This document shows positions 33,201-41,224 of a stretch of DNA of 64,000 nucleotides, in pieces. The notes beneath the pieces are model-generated. The model was not told the DNA's origin and did not search any database. It saw only the letters and a list, made by a program, of their open reading frames with translations. The stretch spans positions 62,001 to 126,000 of the forward strand of contig CALHYE010000013.1 of assembly GCA_938040735.1 (NCBI GenBank), written 5' to 3'. Source of the stretch: an uncultured Bellilinea sp. Its GTDB lineage: Bacteria; Chloroflexota; Anaerolineae; Anaerolineales; Anaerolineaceae. Every line of letters begins with the position of its first letter. The first letter of the stretch is position 1. Both the position numbers and the translations under genes were made by a program.

Positions 33201-36200
33201 TTCCGGTTGCACAGCCGCTGAAACGACGGCAGTTTCAACGGATTGGTTGACCACCTCGGTCGGCATCAACGCTGCCGGTTGCAACCGGCTGACAGAGCCG
33301 TTGCTCAATGCCTCCGCCATGAAGTCAATCACTTTTTCCAGCGTGTTGTAATCCACCAGCCGCAAGTCTTCCCGGCGCGGAATGTTGTAATGGGTGCGGA
33401 TGGTTGCAAACAGTTCAGCCTGTTTGACGGTATCAATCCCCAAATCGGCTTCCAAATCCAGACCCAGGTCCAGCATTTCCACCGGATAACCGGTCTTTTC
33501 GCTGACTACCGATAGGACGTATTCTTGAATGGCAGCCCGATCAATCGCCGCGGCAGCGGGGGAAAGTTGAACTGATGGGGTTGCCTGATGGTGAAGCGGC
33601 TGCGTCTCCGTCGCGCTTTGAGCGGGTTGGACTGCTTTTTCAACCGATTGGATTTGAGCGGGTCCACCAGCCGCATTTTCCGCCATAAAGGCGATCACTT
33701 TGTTGAGCGTGTTGTAATCCACCAGCCGCAAGTCTTCCCGGCGCGGGATATTGTAGTGGGTGCGGATTGCGGCAAAGATCTCGGCTTGTTTAACCGTGTC
33801 AATTCCCAAATCGGCTTCCAGGTCTAAATCCAGGTCCAGCATTTCCACCGGATAGCCGGTCTTTTCGCTCACCAGATTGAGCACAAACTCCTTAATCCCA
33901 TCAACATGGATTGATGAATCCGCGGCAGAAGCAGAAGCCTTAACCGCAGCGGGCTGCAGATTGCCCTTCACTTCCACCTCTTGTGCCGCATAAAGAACGG
34001 GCTGCGGACTCGGCTCAGCCAGAGGTTGAGGTTCTGGCAGCTGATCCGGCGGTTCTGCCCAACGGGTTGGACCTTGCCCATACTGCCAGCGGGATTTAGC
34101 CGGCGGTTTGACCGGCGCGCCCATGTGACGGATTCGCAGCGTGCGTTTTTGCACCTCTAATTCAGCCTTTTCATAACCAGCAATCTCCGCCAGCCACTGC
34201 TGATAAACCGGTTGATTGACCCTTTCTTTAACCCCTGCGACAACCCGGAACAATGCCATGGCGATTTGAGAACCAAACCCGGCGCCTAGCCGCAAGGCGT
34301 ACCTTACCGGGTATTCACCGCCTTTCGAAAGGTTTAAGTCGCCCAAATCCGGGTCGGGTTCAAAATTTTCATCGTAATTTGCAATGGGCGGCACGATTCC
34401 ATATTCCAACGCCTTAACCGCCACAACATCCTCAATTCCCACCCCCATCGCATGACCGGTATATCCTTTGGTATTGGCGATGATCACCTGATTGGCTTTC
34501 TCTCCAAAGGTGAACCGCAATGCCTGAATCTCCGCCGAGGCTGAACCGCCTCGGGCCGGGGTGTAGGTTTCGTGAGACATGAACATCGTTTGTGCGGCAA
34601 TTTCGTCCCGGCGAATGCCAAAGCGTTGTTCGGCAGCGCTGACCAGGCGGTTCATGATTTCCCGCACATGCGGTACATCCAGGCGGGTACCGTGGTAAGC
34701 GCTGTTGGCAACATCCGTCGCTAACACTTCGCAAATCGCCCGCATACCGCGCTCCCGCACGGCATCCTCAGATTCAACAACCAGCGCCGCAGCGCCCATC
34801 CCCATGATCATTCCATTGCGGCGGCGGTCAAAAGGCAAAGCAGCCATGCGCAGATTGCCTTCGGTGGTAGCCGCCCCAGAAACAAACAAACCGGTTCCAA
34901 TCCACTCCGCCAGCGGGCCGCCGGTCACGTCATCCCCGGCGATAATCACCACCCGCCGGCAGCGGCCGGCGCGGATCCAATCTTCAGCCACGGCAATTGC
35001 ATGGGTGGTGGTAGCGCAAGCGGCATTGACATGGGTATTCGGCCCGCGCGCTCCGATATATTCAGCGAACTGAGAGTGCCCCATCGCCAGCACCCGGAAC
35101 ACAAAACGGCGGTCAAAGTGATAGTCGATCTCTTTGAGCCTTGTTTCCAAGGCTTTGATTCGCTCCCGCAACAGATTTCTCACCCCCGTCTGATCCACCG
35201 CCACCAGGCTGAGGATGTTACGCACTTCCTCCAATTGCTTTTCAACCTGCTTGTACTCGGAATAACGCGCCATCTCCTCCGCCATTTCGTTCAGCCCCGG
35301 AAAAGCGGAAGCAAAAATCACACCGGTTTCATCAGCCAGCGCTTCCGGCAAACGCCAGCGGTCGGGCAGGTAAGTGCCTTTACTGGTCTTGCGATAGGCC
35401 ATCACCAGCGGGATGCCGGCATCTCGCAAGGCTTCAATGCCGGCGGCAATTGCCAGCTGGGTGGTAATGTCACAGGCATCCATTCGCTCTGCGGGGATGC
35501 CAAACTCCTCCACCGGATCAAACTGCCCGCGCTGACCGCCCAGTTTAACCGTCAAATCCACACTTTCTATCGGGATCATTTGAGCGCCGGCTTCGCTTTT
35601 TTCCAGACGGGTTGGCCGCTTTTCGACCATTCGCTTGCGCAATTCCTCCGGCAGGGGTTCGATGCGAATTTCACCTTTCAAAATACTCAGAATGTTTTCA
35701 TCGTCGAAGACGGGTTTCGATCTGCCCGGCAGCCCCAAACCGGCGCCGCTAATCACTACCGAGCCGGTCAACGGCAGTCGGCCGTCTTCTTTGATCGGTT
35801 TCTGTGGTTCAGCCATTGGCTGTACAGGCGCGATAATGGTAACCTGCTGGGTTGAGGTCGCCGCCGTTTCAAGAGCGGCGGACTTTTGAGTGGAGATTTC
35901 CTCCAGCGTCTCAACTTTGTTTGCTTGTCCGGGCGCGATCCCCGCTGCCAGCAAACCGCACACCGCTTCATTAAAACTGACCACCGCCCCTTTGCGGGGA
36001 TGATTGGTTGCCAGCAGCATGACACCCGCACGGTCTTTGAAAATATCGTTTGCCAGTGCGTTCAATACCCGTTTTGGCCCAATTTCGACAAATACTCTTG
36101 CGCCGGCTTCGTAGAGCGTTTCCATGCCCTTGATGAATTGCACCGGCGAGGCAACTTGCTTTCCCAAAATATCCAAAATCTCTTCCCGGCTGGTGGGGTA

Positions 36201-38732
36201 AAACTGACCGGTTACATTGGCAGCCACAGGGATTTTGGGGGACTGTAAGTTCATACGAGCGATGACCTGTTTGAGCGGCTCGCTGGCTGGGGCAACGATC
36301 TTCGTATGGAACGCATGAGACACCGGTATCCGGGTCGCCTGATAACCGGCTTTTTCAAATGCCTCCAGCGCAGCCTGAATACCCGGCGAGCTGCCGCCCA
36401 CAACCGATTGCAGGGGACTGTTGATATTGGCAATCACCACATATTCCGAGATTCCCTGCAAAATCCGCTCGACTTCTCGAAGCGGGGCTGAAACCGCCAC
36501 CATTCCGCCGTTATCCGCCACCGAGACCTTTTTCATCTCGCGGCCGCGTGCCGAGACCACCTCCAACGCCTCCGCAAAGGTCAACACGCCGGATGCCACC
36601 AGCGCGGCGTATTCCCCAAGGCTATGGCCAATCACAAAATCGGGCTTAAACCCAAATTTTTCCATCAACCGCAATAGGGCAACGTTGGCGGTCAGCATCG
36701 CAGGTTGTGTGATCGCCGTATCCCGCAAGGCGGCTTCAGCCTGTTTGAGGGATTCCTCATCCCCCTCCACATAAATATAACTGGTGAGAGAACGACCCAA
36801 AATAGGGGTCATGATCTCATCGGCTTCTTTGAAGGTATCCGCCACAAGTGGTTCCGCCTCGCACAAATCCTTGAGCATGTTGACATATTGAGAACCCTGG
36901 CCGGGGAACATGAAGGCGACTTTACCGGCCTTGCCGCTGCCGCGGTACACCCCCTGCGCCGTGAGCGCCTGCCAGGCATTTTGAGCCTCGTTGTCGAGAG
37001 TTCGAAGAGCCTTTTCTCCCCGTGAGATCAGTTCTTCCACCGATGAATAATCAATGACCAGCCGCTCGGATCTGGCTACCGCCCCGGCATCCGGCAATTG
37101 ATCAGGCGGCAATTGGCCTTGACGGGCTTTTTCCAAAATTTGGACGAGCTGCTCCTTCAATTGCTGGCTATTCTCCCCGCTCAAGAAGGCAATTCCACGA
37201 TACGGACGAGGCAAGCCAGCGGAAGCCGTTTCTATAACCGCCTGCGGCCCAGGGATTTCCGCCTGTACGGCTTTTTTCTCCGGCACCGCAAACACCTTAG
37301 TTTCCGAGGTCAGCAACCCCGGCACCCACTCTTCCAGCACCATGTGAAAATTGGTGCCCCCAAAACCAAACGAACTGACCCCTGCCCGGCGAATTTCCCC
37401 GGGGGCATTTTCCCAAGGTCGAGTTTCAGTATTGACGTAAAAGGGGATATGGTCGAAATCAATGTTCGGATTGGGTTTGTGGAAATTCACCGATGGCGGC
37501 AGCACTTTTTCGTACAGGGCGAACATGGCTTTCAAAACGCCCGCAGCGCCGGCCGCGCTCTTCAAATGGCCGATATTCGATTTGACCGATCCCATTGCAA
37601 CACTGCGCGCTGGCAGACCAAATTTTCCAAAGACCTCGTTGAGAGATTGTGTTTCCACCACGTCCCCGACCCGGGTCGAGGTACCGTGAGCTTCAATCAG
37701 TCCCACGCTGGCAGGGTTAACCCCGGCATTCTTCCAGGCTCGCTCAATTGCCCGCTGCTGCCCCAGTGGATTAGGCGCAGTGATGCCCTTGCCTTTGCCG
37801 TCACTGCTGGCTCCAATCCCCCGAATCACCGCATAAATCTTATCGCCGTCCCGCTCAGCATCGGCCAACCGTTTCAAAAGAAACAGAACGGCTCCTTCAC
37901 CCATGACAAATCCGTTCGCCCCCTCTGCAAAGGGACGAGACCCATCCGGGGAAAGCGCTCCAATTTTACAGAACTTGACAAAGCCTTCAACTCCCATGTT
38001 GCGGTCAACCCCGCCCGTCAGGACCGCATCAAACTGGTGATTGACCAGCCCGTCAATGGCAGCCTGAACAGCCGCATGAGAAGAAGCGCAAGCAGCATCA
38101 GTGATGAAGTTTGGCCCGGAGAAATTGAACACATTGGCGATCCGTCCGGCGATCACATTCCCCAGTTCTCCCGGCATGGTATCTTCGGTGATGTTGCTCA
38201 CCCGCTTGCGAATATTCTGGGTCATCCCCTCCAGGAGGGCTTTTTGCACCTCTACCGGAAGTTGAGCAAACGCTTCCACTTCCTTCAGGGCTTCCATGTA
38301 ATCCGGCAGGCGGATACGCAAGCTGGTAATGTAATGATTCTCCCCGGCAAGCGCATTTCCGATGATCACAGCCGTACGCGTCCCATCCAACGGTTTTTGC
38401 GGATACCCGTAATCCAAAAGGGCCTGGCGCGCCACACTGATGCCCCATTTCTGGCTGTCATCCATAACTGCAAGCACATTTGGCGGAATGGGAATTCCCC
38501 ACTTCAGCGGCTCAAAGGGAAAAGTTCGCACCCACGCCCCAATTTTGGCGTAAGTTTTATCCGGCGCTTTCGGGTCAGGATCGTAGTACAAATCCACCCG
38601 CCAGCGATCCGGCGGAACTTCGGTTACGGAGTATCGCCCTTGCTTGATATTGTTCCAGAATGTTGGCGCATCTTCAGCATCCGGTAAAATTGCCCCCACT
38701 CCGACAATTGCAACGGCTCTAGGATCAAACAT
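30192..38732 (-). CDS. PfaA-like polyketide/fatty-acid megasynthase: KS-AT-KS-ACPx3-KR-DH
   Basis: 2846-aa multidomain synthase. Domains: KS1 1-470 (Cys215, His349, His389), acyltransferase about 604-905 (GHSLGEY, Ser704), a second KS about 985-1497 (Cys1239 in AACATT, then HETYTP and TGHAMG), three ACPs about 1611-1681, 1737-1807 and 1861-1934, KR about 2230-2510 (GGSGGI, FGSVAGRFGNSGQTDYSAAND), and a hotdog DH to the C-terminus (DHALNGIPLLPG; the second half has LLEAILQ). The KR and LGID ACP style match PUFA-synthase PfaA. No chain-length factor is seen; the product is unknown. SD AAGGAG precedes the ATG. All three ACPs have Thr (1646, 1768, 1898) at the pantetheine site. Confidence 0.93.
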   Translation of the reverse strand: MFDPRAVAIVGVGAILPDAEDAPTFWNNIKQGRYSVTEVPPDRWRVDLYYDPDPKAPDKTYAKIGAWVRTFPFEPLKWGIPIPPNVLAVMDDSQKWGISVARQALLDYGYPQKPLDGTRTAVIIGNALAGENHYITSLRIRLPDYMEALKEVEAFAQLPVEVQKALLEGMTQNIRKRVSNITEDTMPGELGNVIAGRIANVFNFSGPNFITDAACASSHAAVQAAIDGLVNHQFDAVLTGGVDRNMGVEGFVKFCKIGALSPDGSRPFAEGANGFVMGEGAVLFLLKRLADAERDGDKIYAVIRGIGASSDGKGKGITAPNPLGQQRAIERAWKNAGVNPASVGLIEAHGTSTRVGDVVETQSLNEVFGKFGLPARSVAMGSVKSNIGHLKSAAGAAGVLKAMFALYEKVLPPSVNFHKPNPNIDFDHIPFYVNTETRPWENAPGEIRRAGVSSFGFGGTNFHMVLEEWVPGLLTSETKVFAVPEKKAVQAEIPGPQAVIETASAGLPRPYRGIAFLSGENSQQLKEQLVQILEKARQGQLPPDQLPDAGAVARSERLVIDYSSVEELISRGEKALRTLDNEAQNAWQALTAQGVYRGSGKAGKVAFMFPGQGSQYVNMLKDLCEAEPLVADTFKEADEIMTPILGRSLTSYIYVEGDEESLKQAEAALRDTAITQPAMLTANVALLRLMEKFGFKPDFVIGHSLGEYAALVASGVLTFAEALEVVSARGREMKKVSVADNGGMVAVSAPLREVERILQGISEYVVIANINSPLQSVVGGSSPGIQAALEAFEKAGYQATRIPVSHAFHTKIVAPASEPLKQVIARMNLQSPKIPVAANVTGQFYPTSREEILDILGKQVASPVQFIKGMETLYEAGARVFVEIGPKRVLNALANDIFKDRAGVMLLATNHPRKGAVVSFNEAVCGLLAAGIAPGQANKVETLEEISTQKSAALETAATSTQQVTIIAPVQPMAEPQKPIKEDGRLPLTGSVVISGAGLGLPGRSKPVFDDENILSILKGEIRIEPLPEELRKRMVEKRPTRLEKSEAGAQMIPIESVDLTVKLGGQRGQFDPVEEFGIPAERMDACDITTQLAIAAGIEALRDAGIPLVMAYRKTSKGTYLPDRWRLPEALADETGVIFASAFPGLNEMAEEMARYSEYKQVEKQLEEVRNILSLVAVDQTGVRNLLRERIKALETRLKEIDYHFDRRFVFRVLAMGHSQFAEYIGARGPNTHVNAACATTTHAIAVAEDWIRAGRCRRVVIIAGDDVTGGPLAEWIGTGLFVSGAATTEGNLRMAALPFDRRRNGMIMGMGAAALVVESEDAVRERGMRAICEVLATDVANSAYHGTRLDVPHVREIMNRLVSAAEQRFGIRRDEIAAQTMFMSHETYTPARGGSASAEIQALRFTFGEKANQVIIANTKGYTGHAMGVGIEDVVAVKALEYGIVPPIANYDENFEPDPDLGDLNLSKGGEYPVRYALRLGAGFGSQIAMALFRVVAGVKERVNQPVYQQWLAEIAGYEKAELEVQKRTLRIRHMGAPVKPPAKSRWQYGQGPTRWAEPPDQLPEPQPLAEPSPQPVLYAAQEVEVKGNLQPAAVKASASAADSSIHVDGIKEFVLNLVSEKTGYPVEMLDLDLDLEADLGIDTVKQAEIFAAIRTHYNIPRREDLRLVDYNTLNKVIAFMAENAAGGPAQIQSVEKAVQPAQSATETQPLHHQATPSVQLSPAAAAIDRAAIQEYVLSVVSEKTGYPVEMLDLGLDLEADLGIDTVKQAELFATIRTHYNIPRREDLRLVDYNTLEKVIDFMAEALSNGSVSRLQPAALMPTEVVNQSVETAVVSAAVQPEIALSPSTISTDRKGSVDEEEIKAYVLTVVSEKTGYPVEMLDLDLDLEADLGIDTVKQAELFATIRTHYNIPRREDLRLVDYNTLKKVIGFMVEALSTKSHGASDEPAVSEEKPASADPADGPIAAAQEQSPETPQTLEVTETVKQPQAAEEPEEAKIVIRRRIPKPVLLPKLELCLPSGVSLDENTRVILVGDEGKAADSLGRRLRARKVQILNLEPAQALDEWREKVAAFKSEGKVQGLYFLAGLNHEPSLDDQDASEWQSQMENRLLRLYHLLRMLEGEPFLICATRMGGLHGTGVSAAQNVSAGFISGFAKALSRERPNTLVKVVDFEAGANDSQIAARLVGETLSDASVVEVGWEGDQRFGIALFEEEGNQPVQPLPEKPVIVISGGSGGIVAPILVDLAQTTRGVFYLLGRSSLMNPQDAILQRLKTDRDGLKKDLLRELSANGQKPSPAQVEEKLAGLERMAGILEAIQTAQTLGASVTYRMCDVTDSQQVDEVIRQIVKENGHVDALIHAAGIERSRKLHLKPEEEFRSTIQVKAGGFFNLYKAFQAAGKLPKQVLLFGSVAGRFGNSGQTDYSAANDWLSKAASHLRGLHPEMRAVTVDWSAWAQVGMASRGYIPQLMEMGGIDQMPPKQAARFVYQELVRNDPVSEVVISGSLGVLEKPLRKESALNLEAANQALRQGSPAHVMLTQVSGFDLQSGVLLEAELNPNDQPFLRDHALNGIPLLPGVMGIEGFSAAAKHVASALGAEKAGFEIDRLEDIQFLAPFKFYRNEPRRITWKAKVVRERSGLVAYVSLESTMTAKTRPSEVIQHFAGKVHLMPKTEKTVPVKVQPPRWNGAYTVESHEIYRLYFHGPSFQVLEGVQRVEEKVLGKVRETLPAITDRPVSLVTMPILLEAILQTAGIWEAGATGTLALPRSIGELKLYRSVAQPDKPLFAEVIPSRLEDGGLAFQARLVDQNGAVLLEVKDYRTVALPYTVDAALLKPMKLLVHGTDATL
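32953..33117 (-). repeat. Tandem ACP coding repeat, copy 3
   Basis: 165-bp segment nearly identical to the copies at 33343-33507 and 33709-33873; it encodes the third ACP core of the megasynthase (Thr1898). Nucleotide identity is high enough to suggest recent duplication or gene conversion. Confidence 0.75.
33343..33507 (-). repeat. Tandem ACP coding repeat, copy 2
   Basis: Middle copy (Thr1768). The pitch is 390 bp to copy 3 and 366 bp to copy 1. The linkers between copies are variable and Ala/Pro/Gln-rich. Confidence 0.75.
33709..33873 (-). repeat. Tandem ACP coding repeat, copy 1
   Basis: First copy in the protein (Thr1646), following an Ala/Pro-rich linker after the second KS domain. 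Confidence 0.75.
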
Positions 38733-38789
38733 TTTTCCACTCCTTTGACAGAAGGTATTATTTTGTAAGGTCTTGATAAAATAGATGAA

Positions 38790-38810
38790 CCATGTCTTTT
38801 AGTGACATGG
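38790..38810. promoter_or_regulatory. Inverted repeat, possible operator
   Basis: CCATGTC, 7-nt spacer, GACATGG, perfect arms. It sits about 58 bp upstream of the megasynthase ATG, where a repressor could act. No known regulator site was matched. Confidence 0.4.
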
Positions 38811-38955
38811 CGAATTTCCACGCAGACTGGATTGCTATACAGAGTGTTGTGAGGATACAGGCACAAAATCGCCCGATGGGTCTGTTTGAACAAACACTGC
38901 CAAAACGCTACCTCCAAAAATCGCTCTGAGGTTGATAAACTCTGAACGTAATAAC

Positions 38956-38971
38956 CCCTTTGCGCAAAGGG
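38956..38971. promoter_or_regulatory. 16-bp perfect palindrome, possible operator
   Basis: CCCTTTGCGCAAAGGG, flanked by TAAC and GTTA that extend the symmetry with one bulged A. It is in the middle of the divergent region, without a T-run, so an operator is more likely than a terminator. Confidence 0.4.
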
Positions 38972-39083
38972 AGTTACGTAAAAAGACCGTCCTTTTCACA
39001 ATGTCTTAAATGTTAACGTCCTTAAATTCACACGTGGTATACTCATTTTGTCACATTTTCTCACAAACGGATATCAATGACCC

Positions 39084-39728
39084 ATGAACGAGTTTATACA
39101 ACATCTCACCCCTTCCGAACAATCCGAATGGGAATCGCTAAACTCCCCGATTGCAATTCAGAATTTTTTGGACAATTTACCCTACGTGGGCGAAGAGCGC
39201 AACCGTTCACCATTGAATGTTCTGCGTGACCGGCAATGCCACTGCCTGGATGGGGGGTTGTTGGCGGCATTAGCGCTCAGCCGCTTGGGATATCCTCCCA
39301 TGCTTATGGATCTCGTCCCCGAAGCCGGAAAAGACGATGATCACGTCCTTGCTGTTTTTCGGGTAAATGGTTGTTTTGGAGCAATTGCCAAATCCAACTT
39401 TGTCGGTTTAAGGTTTCGTGAGCCGGTCTACCGCTCGCTGCGGGAATTAGCCATGTCGTATTTTGAGGTGTTTTACAATATCAATGGGGAAAAAACTTTA
39501 CGCGGTTACACCCGGCCAATGAACCTCAACCGCTTTCAGCATTTGGATTGGGCAGTGAATGAAGAACACGTAGCCATCGTAGTCAACCATTTTTATGCCC
39601 GCAAAAGCATACCCTTGCTGAGCCCAGAAAGCATCGCCCTGCTGTCTCCAGTTGACCGCCGTTCTTATGAAGCCGGCATGTTAGGCACGAATTTTGAAGG
39701 TCTCTACCGGCCGGCAGTCGGTTTGTAA
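39084..39728 (+). CDS. Transglutaminase-like hypothetical protein
   Basis: 214-aa soluble protein, no close family recognised. RQCHCLDGGLLAALALSRLGYPP followed by DDDHVLAVFRVNGCFGAIAKSNF has the Cys, His and acidic layout of transglutaminase/NlpC-like cysteine enzymes, so a papain-like fold is plausible. The second half (REPVYRSLRELAMSYFE, RSYEAGMLGTNFEGLYR) is not recognisable. It diverges from the megasynthase; no reason to link the two was found beyond position. Confidence 0.65.
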   Translation: MNEFIQHLTPSEQSEWESLNSPIAIQNFLDNLPYVGEERNRSPLNVLRDRQCHCLDGGLLAALALSRLGYPPMLMDLVPEAGKDDDHVLAVFRVNGCFGAIAKSNFVGLRFREPVYRSLRELAMSYFEVFYNINGEKTLRGYTRPMNLNRFQHLDWAVNEEHVAIVVNHFYARKSIPLLSPESIALLSPVDRRSYEAGMLGTNFEGLYRPAVGL

Positions 39729-39777
39729 CCATAAAAAATCCTGCCTCAGTACAGTTGTAACCCTGCCCACCTGGCGG

Positions 39778-39806
39778 GCGACATCCACCTGGATTCCTCC
39801 TATAAT
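39778..39806 (+). promoter_or_regulatory. Promoter of the small membrane protein gene
   Basis: GCGACA (39778-39783) and perfect TATAAT (39801-39806), 17-bp spacer, about 45 nt before ATG 39851. Confidence 0.6.
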
Positions 39807-39850
39807 CAAATCAGGATAACCCTTTCCATTGGCTGCTCAGGAGGTGCAGG

Positions 39851-40096
39851 ATGGCTGCTGTTACCAAAACATTCTCTCAAACTCATCTAGAACCGGTTCG
39901 CGTTCCGGTTGTGCTCATTTTCCTACCCAGGTTGGATCTAATCATCAGCGGTTTGACGATTATTGCCGGTTTACTTCTGCCCCTATTGATGACCATCGGG
40001 GTGATTTCTGCCAGTCTCTGGCTGGTTTTTCTCTCCTTTGGCCTGATTGCAGTGGGAGGCGCGCTTTTCACAATTTTCCTCGGAGAAATTCGCTGA
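39851..40096 (+). CDS. Small two-helix membrane protein
   Basis: 81-aa protein with two hydrophobic helices (VVLIFLPRLDLIISGLTIIAG and a second from LWLVFLSFGLIAVGG) separated by a short loop. A strong GGAGG stands 7 nt before ATG 39851 and a good promoter before that, so it is a genuine expressed gene. Function unknown. It is not in an operon with the following mevalonate decarboxylase by any obvious signal (111-bp gap). Confidence 0.75.
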   Translation: MAAVTKTFSQTHLEPVRVPVVLIFLPRLDLIISGLTIIAGLLLPLLMTIGVISASLWLVFLSFGLIAVGGALFTIFLGEIR

Positions 40097-40207
40097 AATC
40101 GTCTGAATTAAAATCAGTTTGACGATCTTGGGGGTGTTTTTTCTTTAATCCGAATCCTCTGCTAAAAATATTTCCTTAACCCATTATCATGGTAAACTAA
40201 ATGAGGA

Positions 40208-41200
40208 ATGTTTAAGAAATCCTCGACGGTTGGTGTTGCAACAGCGATTGCCCACCCCAATATTGCTTTTATAAAATATTGGGGGAACCGGGATGATTCG
40301 TTACGCATCCCGGCAAACGGTTCAATTTCGATGAATCTGGAAGGTCTGACAACCCGTACAACCGTCCGTTTTGAAACCAAACTAAAAAACGACACCCTCA
40401 TTCTCAATCAAAAACTCCAAGGCGGTAAAGCGCTTCAACGCGTCAGCGCCTTTCTGGATATTATCCGACAGAAAGCCAGTTTCAAGTATTTCGCCGAGGT
40501 CGTCTCCGAAAACAATTTTCCCGCCGGCAGCGGCTTGGCATCCTCGGCAGCGGCCTTTGCCGCGCTCAGTTTGGCAGCCTCGAAGGCTGCCGGTCTTAAC
40601 CTCAATCGCCAGGAACTTTCGGCCCTTGCCCGGCGCGGATCGGGTTCGGCCTGCCGCTCGATTCCGGCGGGTTTTGTCGAATGGCTGCCGGGGATCGAAG
40701 ATGAAGATTCCTATGCCATTTCCATCGCACCCCCCAGTCACTGGGAATTGATTGATTGTATTGCCATTGTAGAAACCGATCACAAAACGGTTGGCTCAAC
40801 CGAAGGACACCAGCTGGCTGCAACCAGCCCTCTGCAAAACGCCCGGGTCGAGGATGCACCCCGTCGTCTGGACATCTGCCGGCGCGCTATTCTCCAGAAA
40901 GATTTTGAGGCCTTTGCCCAAATTGTTGAGTTAGACAGCAACCTCATGCATGCCGTGATGATGACCTCATCGCCGCCTTTATTCTATTGGAATCCTGCCT
41001 CGATAGATTTAATGAAACGAGTTCGCAATTGGCGGGAAGAGGGTTTAGCGGTATGTTATACCCTGGATGCCGGGCCGAACGTGCATATTCTTTGCTTGAA
41101 CGAAGCGCTTAGCGAGGTGAAATTCCGCCTTCAGCAAATCCCGGCCGTAGAGCAGATTCTTGTCTGCCGGCCGGGTGGGGCTGCCACCCTGCTGGAATAG
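40208..41200 (+). CDS. mvaD: Mevalonate-pathway decarboxylase (diphosphomevalonate or phosphomevalonate)
   Basis: GHMP-kinase-fold decarboxylase, 330 aa, of the MVD family. Motifs: AFIKYWGNRDD at the N-terminus, GSGLASSAAAFAAL as the ATP loop, GSGSACRSIPAGFVEW, and TLDAGPNVHIL with the catalytic Asp. In the classical pathway it makes IPP from diphosphomevalonate. In the related Chloroflexi Roseiflexus an MVD-like protein uses 5-phosphomevalonate with a separate isopentenyl phosphate kinase, and sequence alone cannot tell which applies here. GAGGA precedes the ATG. The next gene is rseP. Confidence 0.9.
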   Translation: MFKKSSTVGVATAIAHPNIAFIKYWGNRDDSLRIPANGSISMNLEGLTTRTTVRFETKLKNDTLILNQKLQGGKALQRVSAFLDIIRQKASFKYFAEVVSENNFPAGSGLASSAAAFAALSLAASKAAGLNLNRQELSALARRGSGSACRSIPAGFVEWLPGIEDEDSYAISIAPPSHWELIDCIAIVETDHKTVGSTEGHQLAATSPLQNARVEDAPRRLDICRRAILQKDFEAFAQIVELDSNLMHAVMMTSSPPLFYWNPASIDLMKRVRNWREEGLAVCYTLDAGPNVHILCLNEALSEVKFRLQQIPAVEQILVCRPGGAATLLE

Positions 41201-41224
41201 AAAGTCACCGGCTTTTACCTCTTT

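Larger units (their letters stand above)
38733..39083. other. Divergent intergenic region with two inverted repeats
   Basis: 351 bp between the divergent megasynthase and transglutaminase-like genes. It holds no convincing gene. Two symmetric elements stand out (38790-38810 and 38956-38971, listed separately). AAGGAG for the megasynthase lies at its left edge. No strong sigma-70 promoter could be placed in either direction. Confidence 0.6.

Noticed and set aside
32953-33873. Regularly spaced near-identical repeats that could suggest a CRISPR array or satellite.
   Set aside because: The repeats are 165 bp, in frame, and code for three tandem ACP domains.
37098-38687. A 529-codon open frame on the plus strand opposite the megasynthase KS1/AT region.
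   Set aside because: It is antisense to a well-supported 2846-residue gene, has no family motif, and is rich in His/Arg/Pro as expected for the reverse frame of a GC-biased gene.
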